NCBI GenBank assembly: GCA_003248965.1
Contig: QFQU01000004.1
Span: 62,001-126,000, forward strand
DNA length: 64,000 bases
Direction of reading: 5' to 3'
Source: Brevundimonas sp.
Lineage (GTDB): Bacteria; Pseudomonadota; Alphaproteobacteria; Caulobacterales; Caulobacteraceae
Part shown: in pieces, positions 1 through 8,766 of the stretch
How positions within the stretch are numbered: position 1 is the stretch's first letter
Layout of the letters: every line of letters starts with the position of its first letter
The notes under the pieces: generated by a model
What the model was told of the DNA's origin: nothing
The model's input: only the letters and a program-made list of their open reading frames with translations
Database searches by the model: none
Translations under genes and position numbers: made by a program

Positions 1-522
1 GACCAGGCGGTGCAGACGCTTTATAACGAACAGCTTCGTCTGGCGAAGACGTCGGAGGAAATCCGCGTCCGCCTGATCCTTACCCGCACCAAGGCCGAGG
101 CCGACGCCGTTCTGGGCATCTTGCGTCAGGGCGCCGCCTTCGAGGCGGTGGCCAGCGAACGCTCCATCGACGAGGCGACCCGCTTTTCCGGCGGCGACCT
201 GGGCTATTCCACCCTGGACGTCATGCCGCAAAGCTACGCCGCCGCGCTGCGAGACAGGCCGGCGGGGTCCGTCGTCGGCCCGTTCCAGACCGAGGGCGGC
301 TGGGCCGTTCTGCGGGTCGAGGATCGGCGCAAGGAAACCCCGCCCACTTTGGAGCAGGCACGCCCGCAGATCGTCCGTTACCTGACCTATGACGGGGTGC
401 GCCGCCTGTTGGAGCAGTTGCGCGGCAAGTCCAAGGTGGACGTCCTTCTGCCCGCATCGCCCGCCGCTTCCGTCCCGCCGACGCCCGCGTCGCCGTCTTC
501 CGCCCCCGTACCGGCCGCCTGA
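1..522 (+). CDS. Parvulin-type peptidyl-prolyl isomerase, 3' part
   Basis: The reading frame is already open at base 1, so the start lies upstream; 173 codons are visible. A rotamase (PpiC/parvulin) core is seen from about residue 20 of the visible part: an opening 'RLILTRTKAEADAV' strand/helix, then 'SGGDLGY' and the closing 'GGWAVLRVED' strand. The C-terminus is a Pro/Ala-rich tail. Proteins of this class (PrsA/SurA/PpiC) isomerise prolyl bonds in exported proteins in the periplasm. The signal peptide would be outside the window. The stop lies one base before the argJ ATG, so the two are probably cotranscribed. Family call firm, exact paralogue unknown. Confidence 0.85.
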   Translation, partial: DQAVQTLYNEQLRLAKTSEEIRVRLILTRTKAEADAVLGILRQGAAFEAVASERSIDEATRFSGGDLGYSTLDVMPQSYAAALRDRPAGSVVGPFQTEGGWAVLRVEDRRKETPPTLEQARPQIVRYLTYDGVRRLLEQLRGKSKVDVLLPASPAASVPPTPASPSSAPVPAA

Positions 523-523
523 C

Positions 524-1903
524 ATGAACAAGACTCCTTCCACCACCGGCCAGAAGATCGAACAGGCGCTGGAAAAGGCGCTGGATCCGTTGGCGACGGC
601 GCTGAAGCGCGCGACCCGCCCGTCGGGGACCGAGGCCGCCGCGCCGACGCCGCCGGCCGGAAAGCCGGGCCTGGCCATCTCGCCCCTGGCCGTGCCGTTT
701 CCGACCATTCCGCCCATCGGCGGGGTGGAGATGGCGACGGCGCGGGCGGGCTTTTACAAGCATGAACGCGACGATCTGGTGGTGTTCCGCTTCGCGCGCG
801 GAACCAGCTGCGCCGGGGTCTTCACCCGTCACAAGATCGGCTCGGCCCCCGTGGACTGGTGCAAGAAACAGCTGGCCGCCGGCGACGGCAAGGACGTGCG
901 CGCCCTGGTGATCAACGCCGGGTGCGCCAACGCCTTCACCGGCAAGGCCGGGGCGGACGCCGCCCGGCGCACGGCGACCGAGGTCGCCAAACGCTTCGGC
1001 TGTCGCCAGCGCGACGTCATGCTGGCCTCGACCGGTGTGATCGGGGTGGTGCTGGACGAAAAGAAGATCCTGGCCAAGCTGCCCGAGATCGAACACGGGC
1101 TGGCCGCCGACGCCTGGGCCAAAGCCGGTCGCGGCATCATGACCACCGACACCTTCCCCAAGGGCGCCTACGCCGAGGCCGAGATCGAGGGCTACAAGGT
1201 CCGCATCGCCGGCATCGCCAAGGGCTCGGGCATGATCGCGCCGGACATGGCGACCATGCTGGCCTTCATCGTCACCGACGCCGACATCCATCCCAGCGTG
1301 CTGCGCGCCCTTCTGGGCCTGCATGTGCGCACCACCTTCAACTCGGTGACGGTGGACGGCGACACCTCCACCAACGACACCTGCCTGCTGTTCGCCACCG
1401 GCGCCTCGGGCGCGCCGCGCATCGGCCGGGTCGGCGACCGGCGGTTGAAGAGCTTCTCGGCCGCCCTGGACAAGGTGATGCTGGACCTGGCGCACCAGCT
1501 GGTGCGCGACGGCGAGGGCGCGACCAAGTTCGTCAAGGTGACGGTCGACGGCGCGGCTTCGCCCGCCTCGGCCCGAAAACTGGCCAAGTCCATCGCCGAC
1601 AGTCCCCTGGTCAAGACCGCCATCGCCGGTCAGGACGCCAACTGGGGCCGCGTCGTCATGGCCGTGGGCAAGACCGAGGAGCCGGTCGACCGCGACCGCC
1701 TGGCCATCCGTTTCGGCCCGCACCAGGCCGCCCTCGACGGCGCTCCGGCCCCGACCTACGACGAGGCCAAGATGACGGCCTATATGAAGAATCCGGAGAT
1801 CGACATCACCGTCGATGTGGGTTCGGGCCGCGCTTCGGCCACCGTCTGGACCTGCGACCTGACCAAGGGCTACATCGAGATCAACGGCGACTATCGCTCG
1901 TGA
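524..1903 (+). CDS. argJ: Bifunctional ornithine acetyltransferase / N-acetylglutamate synthase
   Basis: 459 residues. ArgJ moves the acetyl group from N-acetylornithine to glutamate in the cyclic arginine pathway, and the bifunctional form also makes N-acetylglutamate from acetyl-CoA. The hallmark 'KGSGMIAPDMATML' is present; Thr at about residue 244 is the autocleavage site and nucleophile. 'TGVIG' and 'GDTSTND' further on are also typical, and the C-terminus 'INGDYRS' is near-canonical. The first 45 residues are a low-complexity Ala/Pro/Lys extension beyond the core. The ATG at 524 follows the isomerase stop by one base. The stop overlaps the next gene's GTG (GTGA). Confidence 0.96.
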   Translation: MNKTPSTTGQKIEQALEKALDPLATALKRATRPSGTEAAAPTPPAGKPGLAISPLAVPFPTIPPIGGVEMATARAGFYKHERDDLVVFRFARGTSCAGVFTRHKIGSAPVDWCKKQLAAGDGKDVRALVINAGCANAFTGKAGADAARRTATEVAKRFGCRQRDVMLASTGVIGVVLDEKKILAKLPEIEHGLAADAWAKAGRGIMTTDTFPKGAYAEAEIEGYKVRIAGIAKGSGMIAPDMATMLAFIVTDADIHPSVLRALLGLHVRTTFNSVTVDGDTSTNDTCLLFATGASGAPRIGRVGDRRLKSFSAALDKVMLDLAHQLVRDGEGATKFVKVTVDGAASPASARKLAKSIADSPLVKTAIAGQDANWGRVVMAVGKTEEPVDRDRLAIRFGPHQAALDGAPAPTYDEAKMTAYMKNPEIDITVDVGSGRASATVWTCDLTKGYIEINGDYRS

Positions 1904-2313
1904 CCGACGCGCCTCTGCCCACCGTTCTGGTCGTCGCCGTCGCCCTGATCGACGTGGACGGTCGCGTGCTGATCGCCAAACGGCCCGAGGGCAAGAAACT
2001 GGCCGGGCTGTGGGAGTTTCCAGGCGGCAAGGTCGAGCCGGGCGAACGGCCCGAACAGGCCCTGATCCGCGAGCTGAAGGAAGAACTGGACATCGACGTC
2101 AAGGAAAGCTGCCTGGCGCCCTTCGTCTTCGCCAGCCACGCTTACGATTCCTTTCACCTCTTGATGCCACTGTATCTGTGTCGACGTTGGGACGGCGTGG
2201 TCGCCGCGCGCGAGCATGACGCTCTGGCCTGGGTGAAGCCGAACAAATTGTCGGACTATCCCATGCCGCCCGCCGACGAACCGCTGGTCGCCTGGCTACG
2301 CGACCTCTTGTGA
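1900..2313 (+). CDS. mutT: Nudix hydrolase, MutT-type 8-oxo-dGTP diphosphatase
   Basis: 137 residues from a GTG that overlaps the argJ stop (GTGA), implying translational coupling. A full Nudix box runs from 'GGKVEPGE' (residue 42) to 'RELKEELDI' (about 65). The preceding 'GLWEFPGGK' is the segment used by MutT proteins that clear 8-oxo-dGTP from the nucleotide pool. No thiamine synthase or glycosylase fusion is present. Nudix assignment is certain; the 8-oxo-dGTP substrate is inferred from similarity and length (E. coli MutT is about 129 residues). Confidence 0.9.
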   Translation: MTDAPLPTVLVVAVALIDVDGRVLIAKRPEGKKLAGLWEFPGGKVEPGERPEQALIRELKEELDIDVKESCLAPFVFASHAYDSFHLLMPLYLCRRWDGVVAAREHDALAWVKPNKLSDYPMPPADEPLVAWLRDLL

Positions 2314-2338
2314 CCACCGCCGACCAGGGAGGCCGGCC

Positions 2339-2530
2339 ATGCGACGCTTCATCGGCCGGTTCCTGCGCGACGACGACGGCGCCACGGCCATCGAATACGG
2401 CCTGATCTGCGCCCTGATCTTCTTGGCCATAGTCGGTTCGATCAGCGCCCTCGGCAATACGAACACCGGCGGTTTCGCCCGGACGGTCGAGAAGCTGAGC
2501 ACCGCCATTCAGGCGGCGATCGGCGGCTAG
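2339..2530 (+). CDS. Flp family type IVb pilin
   Basis: 63 residues. The short polar leader ends at 'RDDDGATAIEYGLI', the classical Flp/Fap prepilin motif: cleavage before the hydrophobic helix, with Glu at +5 of the mature form and the adjacent Tyr. One transmembrane/pilin helix follows ('LICALIFLAIVGSISAL'). Such pilins are processed by a CpaA/TadV peptidase and assembled by the Tad secretion system; no tad/cpa genes lie nearby, so this is an orphan pilin locus. Its TAG stop shares the palindrome CTAG with the stop of the convergent methyltransferase gene. Confidence 0.9.
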   Translation: MRRFIGRFLRDDDGATAIEYGLICALIFLAIVGSISALGNTNTGGFARTVEKLSTAIQAAIGG

Positions 2531-3441
2531 TCGGCCTCTTCGCCGGTTCGTTCCTTCACGCCCAGGGCGTCGGCCAGACGCATCTTGGCCGATCCGCGCG
2601 GCAGGGGCTTCTGCTGGCTTGCGTGCGGCTTCCAGCCGGCGACATGGATGATCTCGAACGTCGCGGGAATGCGGCCGTCGGCGTCGCCGTGCCGCTGGGC
2701 GTAGAGATCGGCCGCTCGCGCCACCATGGACCGGGTCAAGGGCCGGATCGGGCCGTTCAGCACATTGGTCTCTCCCATGGCGCGCAGGTCGCGGACCAGG
2801 GCGAACAGGTCCGGATAGCGGACGGTGAAGCGATCCACGTCCGAGACGGGCAGGGCGAAGCCGGCGCGTTGCAGCAGGGCCGCCCCGTCATGGCCGTCGG
2901 CGAAGGGAGAGACTCGCGCCTGGGCGCCCCCGCGTTCGGCCAGTTCGGCCTCGGTCAGGACGCCGCGCAGCTCCTTCAGCGTGCCCGCGCCGAACAGGGC
3001 GCCGATGAACAGACCGTCGGGCTTCAGGGCCTGGCGGATCTGGGACAGGGCGCCGGGCAGGTCGTTGGCCCAGTGCAGCGACAGCAGCGACACGATCAGA
3101 TCGGCGCTGTCCGCCGCAAGCGGCAGGGGCGCGGCGCCCGGCGCGGCGCGCTGATACACGCTTAGAGGTGTTGCGACAGGTCCGACCCGTCCGGCCGCGT
3201 CGCTGGCGCGCACCGCCGCCTCAAACACGCCAGGGTGGGCGGAAGAATCGACCGTGACGGGAAAATCGCGCAGGATGGCTTCCAGGCTTTCGGCCGCGTT
3301 CTGGGCGGCGCGGGCGTGCAGGAAGTCGGCCTGATCGAACCTTGGGGCCGATCGGGTCAGGCGCGCGGCGCGGCGGGCGGCGTCGAAGATCAGCGGCGGG
3401 CCGTCGGCCTGAGGCGGTGACTGGAGCGGGGAGGGGGCCAT
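2527..3441 (-). CDS. Class I SAM-dependent methyltransferase, BioC/NDUFAF5-like
   Basis: 304 residues from the ATG at 3441. The opening 'LIFDAARRAARLTRSAPRFDQADFLH' resembles alphaproteobacterial relatives of NDUFAF5 (complex I arginine hydroxylase) and BioC. The methyltransferase fold continues with 'ADLIVSLLSLHWANDLPGAL' and 'LKPDGLFIGALFG', the usual motif I/post-I region. The glycine-rich motif I itself is weak, as in NDUFAF5. Function is therefore uncertain: respiratory-complex assembly or small-molecule methylation. No good Shine-Dalgarno precedes the ATG. This start overlaps the divergent comF start in a CATG palindrome. Confidence 0.8.
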   Translation of the reverse strand: MAPSPLQSPPQADGPPLIFDAARRAARLTRSAPRFDQADFLHARAAQNAAESLEAILRDFPVTVDSSAHPGVFEAAVRASDAAGRVGPVATPLSVYQRAAPGAAPLPLAADSADLIVSLLSLHWANDLPGALSQIRQALKPDGLFIGALFGAGTLKELRGVLTEAELAERGGAQARVSPFADGHDGAALLQRAGFALPVSDVDRFTVRYPDLFALVRDLRAMGETNVLNGPIRPLTRSMVARAADLYAQRHGDADGRIPATFEIIHVAGWKPHASQQKPLPRGSAKMRLADALGVKERTGEEAD

Positions 3442-4246
3442 GGCAGGGCAGAATGGGGTCTGGCGGCGCGCCTGGGAAGGGGCGGAACGGGGTTTGCGCG
3501 AGGGGCCCGGCTTATGGATGCGGGGGATGGCCGACCTGATCCTGCCGCCCATGGCCCACGACAGCCGCGAGGCGACGGCCGCCGCCGGCCTGACGCCAGA
3601 CGCCTGGAGCCGCATCCGGTTTCTGGAGGCGCCGGTGTGCGACGGCTGCGGCGCGGCCTTCGAGATGGACGGGGGCGACTTCGCCGACAGCCGCTGCGCC
3701 GCCTGTCTGGCTCGGCCCTACGCCTTCGAACGGGCGCGGGCGGCCTGTGTCTATGACGAAGATTCGCGCGGTCTGATCCTGCGGTTCAAACATGGCGACC
3801 AGCAGCAGTTCGCGCCCCTGTTCGCCCGCTGGATCGGCCGCGCCGCCGCCGATCTGATCGCCGAGGCGGACGTGGTCGCGCCCGTGCCTCTGCACCGGTT
3901 TCGCCTGTTGTCGCGCCGGTTCAACCAGGCGGCCGAGATCGCCCGACCTCTGGCCCGCGCATCGGCCCTCGACTATGCGCCCGACGCCCTGGTCCGGATC
4001 AGCCATACCGCCAGCCAGGGCGGGCGAAGCCGGCGTGGACGGCGGCTGAACGTCAAGGCCGCCTTCGCCGTGACCGAGGCGGGGCGGCGCCGCATCAAGG
4101 GAAGACGGGTGTTGCTGATCGACGACGTCCTGACTACGGGGGCGACGGCAGAGGCCTGCGCGCGGGCCCTGACGGCCGCCGGGGCGCGCGGCGTGGACCT
4201 GGCGGTGGTGGCGAGGGTGCGAAACGCGCGCGAGATCGTTATGTAG
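3440..4246 (+). CDS. comF: ComF family phosphoribosyltransferase-like protein
   Basis: 268 residues. Two Cys pairs ('CDGCG' near residue 70 and 'CAAC' about 20 residues later) form the ComF zinc finger. The C-terminal phosphoribosyltransferase domain shows 'VAPVPLH', 'RRFNQAAEIA', 'RISHTASQGG' and the PRPP loop 'LLIDDVLTTGAT'. ComF proteins are linked to DNA uptake and single-strand DNA handling during transformation. The ATG at 3440 has a purine-rich ribosome site (GGAGCGGGGAGGGG) just upstream; ATGs at 3518 and 3527 are alternatives. It heads a co-directional run with grxC, the nitrilase and DUF1178. Confidence 0.92.
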   Translation: MAGQNGVWRRAWEGAERGLREGPGLWMRGMADLILPPMAHDSREATAAAGLTPDAWSRIRFLEAPVCDGCGAAFEMDGGDFADSRCAACLARPYAFERARAACVYDEDSRGLILRFKHGDQQQFAPLFARWIGRAAADLIAEADVVAPVPLHRFRLLSRRFNQAAEIARPLARASALDYAPDALVRISHTASQGGRSRRGRRLNVKAAFAVTEAGRRRIKGRRVLLIDDVLTTGATAEACARALTAAGARGVDLAVVARVRNAREIVM

Positions 4247-4273
4247 GCTCCAACCCCAATCTGGAGACCTGCT

Positions 4274-4531
4274 TTGGCCGACGTCGTCATCTACACCAAG
4301 CCCGGCTGCCCCTACTGCTTCAGCGCCATGAGCCTGCTGAAGAAGAAGGGCGTCGACTATGTCGAGATCGTCGCGTCCAACGATCCCGAGAAGAAGGCCG
4401 AGATGGTCGAACGTTCCGGCGGACGCATGACCTTTCCGCAGATCTTCATCGACGGCCGCCATGTCGGCGGGTCGGACGATCTCCACGCCCTGGACAGCGA
4501 GGGCAAGCTCGACCCCCTGCTGGCCGCCTGA
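4274..4531 (+). CDS. grxC: Glutaredoxin 3
   Basis: 85 residues from a TTG preceded by CTGGAGA. The active site 'PGCPYCFSA' holds the dithiol CPYC pair near residues 13-16. 'TFPQIFIDG' (cis-Pro) and 'HVGGSDDLHAL' (glutathione-binding GG) follow as in GrxC. It reduces disulfides and glutathionylated proteins with glutathione in the cytoplasm. No in-frame ATG exists that would keep the first beta strand, so TTG is the likely start. It lies 27 bases after comF and 6 before the nitrilase-fold gene. Confidence 0.95.
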   Translation: MADVVIYTKPGCPYCFSAMSLLKKKGVDYVEIVASNDPEKKAEMVERSGGRMTFPQIFIDGRHVGGSDDLHALDSEGKLDPLLAA

Positions 4532-4537
4532 CGCGCC

Positions 4538-5386
4538 TTGGGCGAGACGCTGGACATCGCCCTGATCCAGACCCGCACGCCGGCGACGGCGGCGGGCGGG
4601 TTGGCCCATGTCTCGCCGCTGATCCGGCAGGCGGCGGCCGGCGGGGCGAAACTCATATTGACGCCCGAAGGGACCAATCTGCTGGAACAGCGTCGCGCCC
4701 TGCGCGAGGCCGTTCTGGCGGACGAGGAAAATGACGTCGCCGTTCTGGGCTTGCGGGCCCTGGCGTCCGAACTGGGCGTCTGGCTGCTGATCGGTTCGGC
4801 CCTGGTGCGGTCCGATCAGCCCGGCGACGGCCGGGCGGCCAACCGGTCGTTGTTGATCGATCCGACCGGCGCGGTCGTCGCCCGTTATGACAAGCTGCAC
4901 GTCTTCGACGTCGATCTGCCGAACGGCGAGACCTATCGCGAAAGCGCCACGGTCCGGCCCGGCGATCGGGCGGCGATGGCCCAGACGCCCTGGGGCGGCC
5001 TGGGTCTGACCGTCTGCTACGACATCCGTTTTCCGCATCTGTATCGTCAGCTGGCCAAGGCGGGGGCGGCGATGATCGCGGTTCCCGCCGCCTTCACCGT
5101 CCCGACCGGAGAGGCGCACTGGGAGACCCTTCTGCGCGCCCGGGCCATAGAGACGGGCGCCTTCATCCTGGCCCCGGCGCAGGGCGGGACGCATGAGGAC
5201 GGCCGCCGGACCTGGGGCCGTTCGACCGTCGTCGGGCCGTGGGGGGAGATCGTCGCCAAGGCGGATCACGACGAGCCCTGCGTCGTGCCGGCGACCCTGG
5301 ATCTGACGGCCGTGACGCGCGCGCGCGCCGCCGTGCCCGCCCTGACCCACGACCGCGACTTCAGCCCCGTCTTGGACCCCTCATGA
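4538..5386 (+). CDS. Carbon-nitrogen hydrolase (nitrilase superfamily, Nit1-like)
   Basis: 282 residues from TTG, with no upstream alternative fitting the fold. The catalytic triad is visible: Glu in 'LTPEGTN' (about 45), Lys in 'RYDKLHVFDV' (about 115) and Cys in 'TVCYDIRFP' (about 155). The 'KLHVFDVDLP' and 'CYDIRFPHLYR' signatures match the Nit1/deaminated-glutathione amidase group, which repairs glutathione derivatives made by transaminases. Its place right behind grxC fits a thiol-housekeeping role. Superfamily certain, substrate inferred. The stop overlaps the next ATG (ATGA). Confidence 0.9.
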   Translation: MGETLDIALIQTRTPATAAGGLAHVSPLIRQAAAGGAKLILTPEGTNLLEQRRALREAVLADEENDVAVLGLRALASELGVWLLIGSALVRSDQPGDGRAANRSLLIDPTGAVVARYDKLHVFDVDLPNGETYRESATVRPGDRAAMAQTPWGGLGLTVCYDIRFPHLYRQLAKAGAAMIAVPAAFTVPTGEAHWETLLRARAIETGAFILAPAQGGTHEDGRRTWGRSTVVGPWGEIVAKADHDEPCVVPATLDLTAVTRARAAVPALTHDRDFSPVLDPS

Positions 5387-5817
5387 TCCGTTACGCCCTG
5401 AAATGCGATCAGGCCCATGGTTTCGAGGCCTGGTTCGGCTCCTCCGCCGACTATGACGACCAGGCGGCGCGCGGCCTGGTCGAATGCCCGTTCTGCGGCT
5501 CGCACGCGGTGGACAAGGCCGTGATGGCGCCGGCGGTCGGCGGCGCGCGCAAGGCCGACGCGGCCACCGACGCGGCGGCCCGCATGCAGACCATGATGAT
5601 GGAGGCGGCCCGCGAGGTGCGCGCCCATGTCGAGGCCAATTTCGACTATGTCGGCGACGCTTTCGCCCGCGAGGCCCGCGACATCCACGAAGGCCGGTCC
5701 GAAAAGCGCGAAATCTACGGCGAGGCGACGCCGGCTGAGGTTCGCAAGCTGAAGGACGACGGGGTCCCCGTCGCTCCCCTGCCGTCTGCCCCGCCCGATC
5801 CCGGAAAGGTTCATTGA
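5383..5817 (+). CDS. DUF1178 family protein
   Basis: 144 residues starting with 'MIRYALKC', the family's usual opening. A short zinc-ribbon-like pattern is formed by the early Cys plus 'VECPFCGSHAVDKA' around residue 30. It continues with 'GEATPAEVRKLKDDGVPVAPLP', which is highly typical of DUF1178. The biochemical role is unknown to me. It is translationally coupled to the nitrilase-fold gene by an ATGA overlap and to the GNAT gene by a TGATG overlap. This comF-grxC-nitrilase-DUF1178 order is, from memory, common in Caulobacterales. Confidence 0.9.
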   Translation: MIRYALKCDQAHGFEAWFGSSADYDDQAARGLVECPFCGSHAVDKAVMAPAVGGARKADAATDAAARMQTMMMEAAREVRAHVEANFDYVGDAFAREARDIHEGRSEKREIYGEATPAEVRKLKDDGVPVAPLPSAPPDPGKVH

Positions 5818-6314
5818 TGGCTCTGACCTGGCGGCTGATGCGGCCTGACGACATCGATGCGGTGGTCGATGTGGCGCGGCTGTCGTTTCCCGATCATTTC
5901 GAGGACCGCGCCTGTTTCGACAACCGGCTGGCCCTCTATCCGCGCGGCTGTTTCGTCCTGACCGAGGCGGAGGGGCCGGCGCGCGGCTATCTGATCGCCT
6001 ATCCCTGGAAGGCCGACAGCGCGCCGCCGCTGAACACGGTGATCGAAGGGCTGCCGGGCGAACCGGCGCTGATCTATCTGCACGACCTGGCCCTGCACCC
6101 CGAGGCGCGGGGCGGCGGCGTGACCGGCGCCATAGTGGAGCGTCTGGCCGAACAGGCGGCCGGGGACGGCTGGCCCGCCGTGGCCCTGGTGGCGGTCAAT
6201 GACGCCGCCGACTTCTGGCGGCGTCACGGATTTCAGGACCGGGCCTCGGACGCCCTGGCCGAGAAGTTGGCCAGCTATGGACCGGATGCCCGCTATATGG
6301 TGCGCCCGCTCTGA
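5817..6314 (+). CDS. GNAT family N-acetyltransferase
   Basis: 165 residues from an ATG overlapping the DUF1178 stop. The N-terminal 'WRLMRPDDIDAVVDVARLSFPDHFE' is a GNAT beta1-alpha1. The acetyl-CoA loop is 'LALHPEARGGGVTGAIVERLAEQA' (about residues 85-110), a slightly degenerate Q/RxxGxG/A. The C-terminal 'NDAADFWRRHGFQ' is the usual GNAT beta6-alpha4 motif. Substrate cannot be told from sequence. It is the last gene of the comF operon and converges on the UrcA gene. Confidence 0.88.
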   Translation: MALTWRLMRPDDIDAVVDVARLSFPDHFEDRACFDNRLALYPRGCFVLTEAEGPARGYLIAYPWKADSAPPLNTVIEGLPGEPALIYLHDLALHPEARGGGVTGAIVERLAEQAAGDGWPAVALVAVNDAADFWRRHGFQDRASDALAEKLASYGPDARYMVRPL

Positions 6315-6323
6315 GGTGTGACG

Positions 6324-6629
6324 TCAGGGCCGGTTCAACGCTGTCCGGCCGCCGGCCCGAACGAAGTAGACACGATGGGCGCGTGGAATGGCGTTGACCG
6401 CGCGCCGCCGCATCTCCTGCTCGCAGACGCGCGGATCCCCGATGGAATCCGGCGTCAGGAACGCCCGGTTCAGGGCGCACCAGTCGCGGCTGGCGACGCG
6501 AATGCGCTGGGCCAGGATCAGGGCCTCGTCCCGCCGCGCCAGGTTCAGGCCCTGGGCCTGAACAGACATGTCCGGCGCCGGTCCGGCCAGCAGGGTTGTG
6601 GCCAAGGTCAATCCGGCGATCAGGCTCAT
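6324..6629 (-). CDS. UrcA family protein, exported
   Basis: 101 residues. A hydrophobic start 'MSLIAGLTLATTLLAGPA' is a probable signal peptide. Two Cys in the mature part ('DWCALNRAF' and 'PRVCEQEMRRRAV') match the UrcA pattern of short secreted alphaproteobacterial proteins, whose function is unknown. I chose the ATG at 6629 because GGAG sits six bases before it; the in-frame ATG at 6641 overlaps that ribosome site. It ends ten bases from the convergent GNAT gene. The 262-base gap to typA holds the divergent control region; I recognise no clear promoter there. Confidence 0.75.
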   Translation of the reverse strand: MSLIAGLTLATTLLAGPAPDMSVQAQGLNLARRDEALILAQRIRVASRDWCALNRAFLTPDSIGDPRVCEQEMRRRAVNAIPRAHRVYFVRAGGRTALNRP

Positions 6630-6891
6630 CGTCGTCTCCATTGCATTCGCCGGGTCGGCGTCTTGCGAACAGGAGGCGACCTGCGGGGCCTGCGGATGCG
6701 GCGTTGCGGATGAAATATCGGTAAGGCGCGCTGGCGTGGGCGCCGGGGCCGGACGGGGCGCGAAAACGCCTGCTCTGGCGTTTCGGCGCTCTTGCCTGTA
6801 AGAGGCGCGCGAAACTCTCTCCCCCCAATGCCTGCATCCCTTGCAGCGGCGCGGATTTTCCGTGACCGAACACAGTCCGCCCGAGCCCGAC

Positions 6892-8724
6892 ATGAACCTG
6901 CGTAACGTCGCCATCATCGCCCACGTTGACCACGGCAAAACGACCCTGGTCGACCAGCTTCTCGCCCAGTCCGGCGTGTTCCGAGCCAATGAGGCGACGA
7001 CCGAGCGCGCCATGGACTCCAACGACCAGGAAAAAGAGCGCGGCATCACCATCCTGGCCAAGTGCACCTCGGTGCTGTGGAACGGCAAGGCGGGCGAGAC
7101 GCGCATCAACATCATCGACACCCCCGGCCACGCCGACTTCGGCGGCGAGGTCGAGCGCATCCTGGGCATGGTGGACGGTTGCGTCATCCTGGTCGACGCC
7201 GAAGAGGGCGTCATGCCCCAGACCAAGTTCGTGCTGACCAAGGCGCTGAAGATGGGCCTGCGCCCGATCCTGTGCATCAACAAGGTCGACCGCGCCCACG
7301 CCGACCCGGACCGCGTCCACAACGAGACCTTCGACCTGTTCGCCGCCATCGGCGCGACGGACGAGCAGCTGGACTTCCCGCACATCTACGCCTCGGGCCG
7401 CAACGGCTGGGCGACGCTGGACCTGAACCAGCCCAACGACAACCTGGCCCCGCTGTTCGACCTGATCGTCGACCACGTGCCGCCGCCCGCCGTCCAGGCC
7501 AACCGGGACAAGCCGTTCCGCATGCTGGACGTGCTGATCGAAAGCGACCCGTTCCTGGGCCGCCTGCTGACCGGCCGGATCGAGAGCGGCAAGGCCGTTC
7601 CCGGCATGGCGATCCACGCCCTGGACCGCGAAGGCAAGGAAATCGAACGCGGCCGCATCACCAAGGTGCTGGCCTTCCGCGGCCTGAAGCGCCAGCCGCT
7701 GGACGAGGGTTCGGAAGCGGGCGACATCGTCGCCATCGCCGGCATGTCCAAGGCGACCGTGGCCGACACCCTGTGCGCCATGGAAGTCACCGAGCCGCTG
7801 GACGCCCAGCCGATCGATCCGCCGACCATCTCCATGACCGTCTCGGTCAACGACAGCCCCCTGGCCGGCCGCGAGGGCGACAAGGTCCAGTCGCGCGTGA
7901 TCCGCGACCGCCTGCTGAAGGAGGCCGAGGCCAACGTCGCCATCCGCGTCACCACGACCGAAGGCGGCGACGCCTATGAGGTCGCCGGCCGTGGCGAACT
8001 GCAGTTGGGTGTTCTGATCGAGAACATGCGCCGCGAAGGCTTCGAGGTTTCGATCTCGCGTCCGCGCGTCGTGTTCAAGGAAGGCGAGAACGGCGAGAAG
8101 CTGGAGCCGATCGAAGACGTCATGATCGATGTGGACGACGAATTCACCGGCGTGGTCATCGAAAAGCTGTCGGCCCGCAAGGCCGAGCTGGCCGACATGG
8201 GTCCGTCCGGCGCCGGCAAGACCCGCATCAGCCTGAAGGCGCCGTCGCGCGCCCTGATCGGCTATCAGGGCGAGTTCCTGACGGACACGCGCGGTTCGGG
8301 CGTGCTGAACCGCGTGTTCAGCCACTATGAGCCGCACAAGGGCGCCATCGCCGGTCGTCTGAAGGGCGTTCTGATCTCGAACTCGGACGGTGAAACCGCC
8401 GCCTTCGCCCTGTGGAACCTGGAAGACCGGGGCGTCATGTTCGTCGGCGCCGGCGAGAAGACCTATCAGGGCATGATCATCGGCGAGAACGCGCGCTGGG
8501 ACGACCTGGACGTCAACCCGATCAAGGGCAAGCAGCTGACCAACGTCCGCGCCGCCGGCAAGGACGAGGCCGTTCGCCTGACCCCGCCGCGCCAGATGTC
8601 GCTGGAACAGGCCATCGCCTATATCGACGACGACGAGCTGGTCGAGGTGACGCCCAAGTCCATCCGCCTGCGCAAGCAGGTGCTGAACCCGTCGTTCCGC
8701 AAGAAGCGCGTTCGCCCGGAATAA
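6892..8724 (+). CDS. typA: Ribosome-associated GTPase TypA/BipA
   Basis: 610 residues, the usual length. The start 'MNLRNVAIIAHVDHGKTTLVDQLL' carries the G1 P-loop. G2 is in 'RAMDSNDQEKERGITI', G3 'IIDTPGHADFGGEV' and G4 'NKVDR'. EF-G-like domains and the TypA-specific C-terminal domain follow, ending in 'RKKRVRPE'. TypA is a translational GTPase acting in 50S assembly and stress adaptation. An in-frame GTG at 6862 would add ten residues, but the ATG matches the family start. It stands alone, 42 bases before glnD. Confidence 0.97.
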   Translation: MNLRNVAIIAHVDHGKTTLVDQLLAQSGVFRANEATTERAMDSNDQEKERGITILAKCTSVLWNGKAGETRINIIDTPGHADFGGEVERILGMVDGCVILVDAEEGVMPQTKFVLTKALKMGLRPILCINKVDRAHADPDRVHNETFDLFAAIGATDEQLDFPHIYASGRNGWATLDLNQPNDNLAPLFDLIVDHVPPPAVQANRDKPFRMLDVLIESDPFLGRLLTGRIESGKAVPGMAIHALDREGKEIERGRITKVLAFRGLKRQPLDEGSEAGDIVAIAGMSKATVADTLCAMEVTEPLDAQPIDPPTISMTVSVNDSPLAGREGDKVQSRVIRDRLLKEAEANVAIRVTTTEGGDAYEVAGRGELQLGVLIENMRREGFEVSISRPRVVFKEGENGEKLEPIEDVMIDVDDEFTGVVIEKLSARKAELADMGPSGAGKTRISLKAPSRALIGYQGEFLTDTRGSGVLNRVFSHYEPHKGAIAGRLKGVLISNSDGETAAFALWNLEDRGVMFVGAGEKTYQGMIIGENARWDDLDVNPIKGKQLTNVRAAGKDEAVRLTPPRQMSLEQAIAYIDDDELVEVTPKSIRLRKQVLNPSFRKKRVRPE

Positions 8725-8766
8725 TCGCTGACTGACGCGGCGAGGGTTTGAGGCCTATATCGGCGC

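Noticed and set aside
3512..5350. 612-codon minus-strand frame over comF, grxC and the nitrilase gene
   Set aside because: Covers three well-supported genes; no motif.
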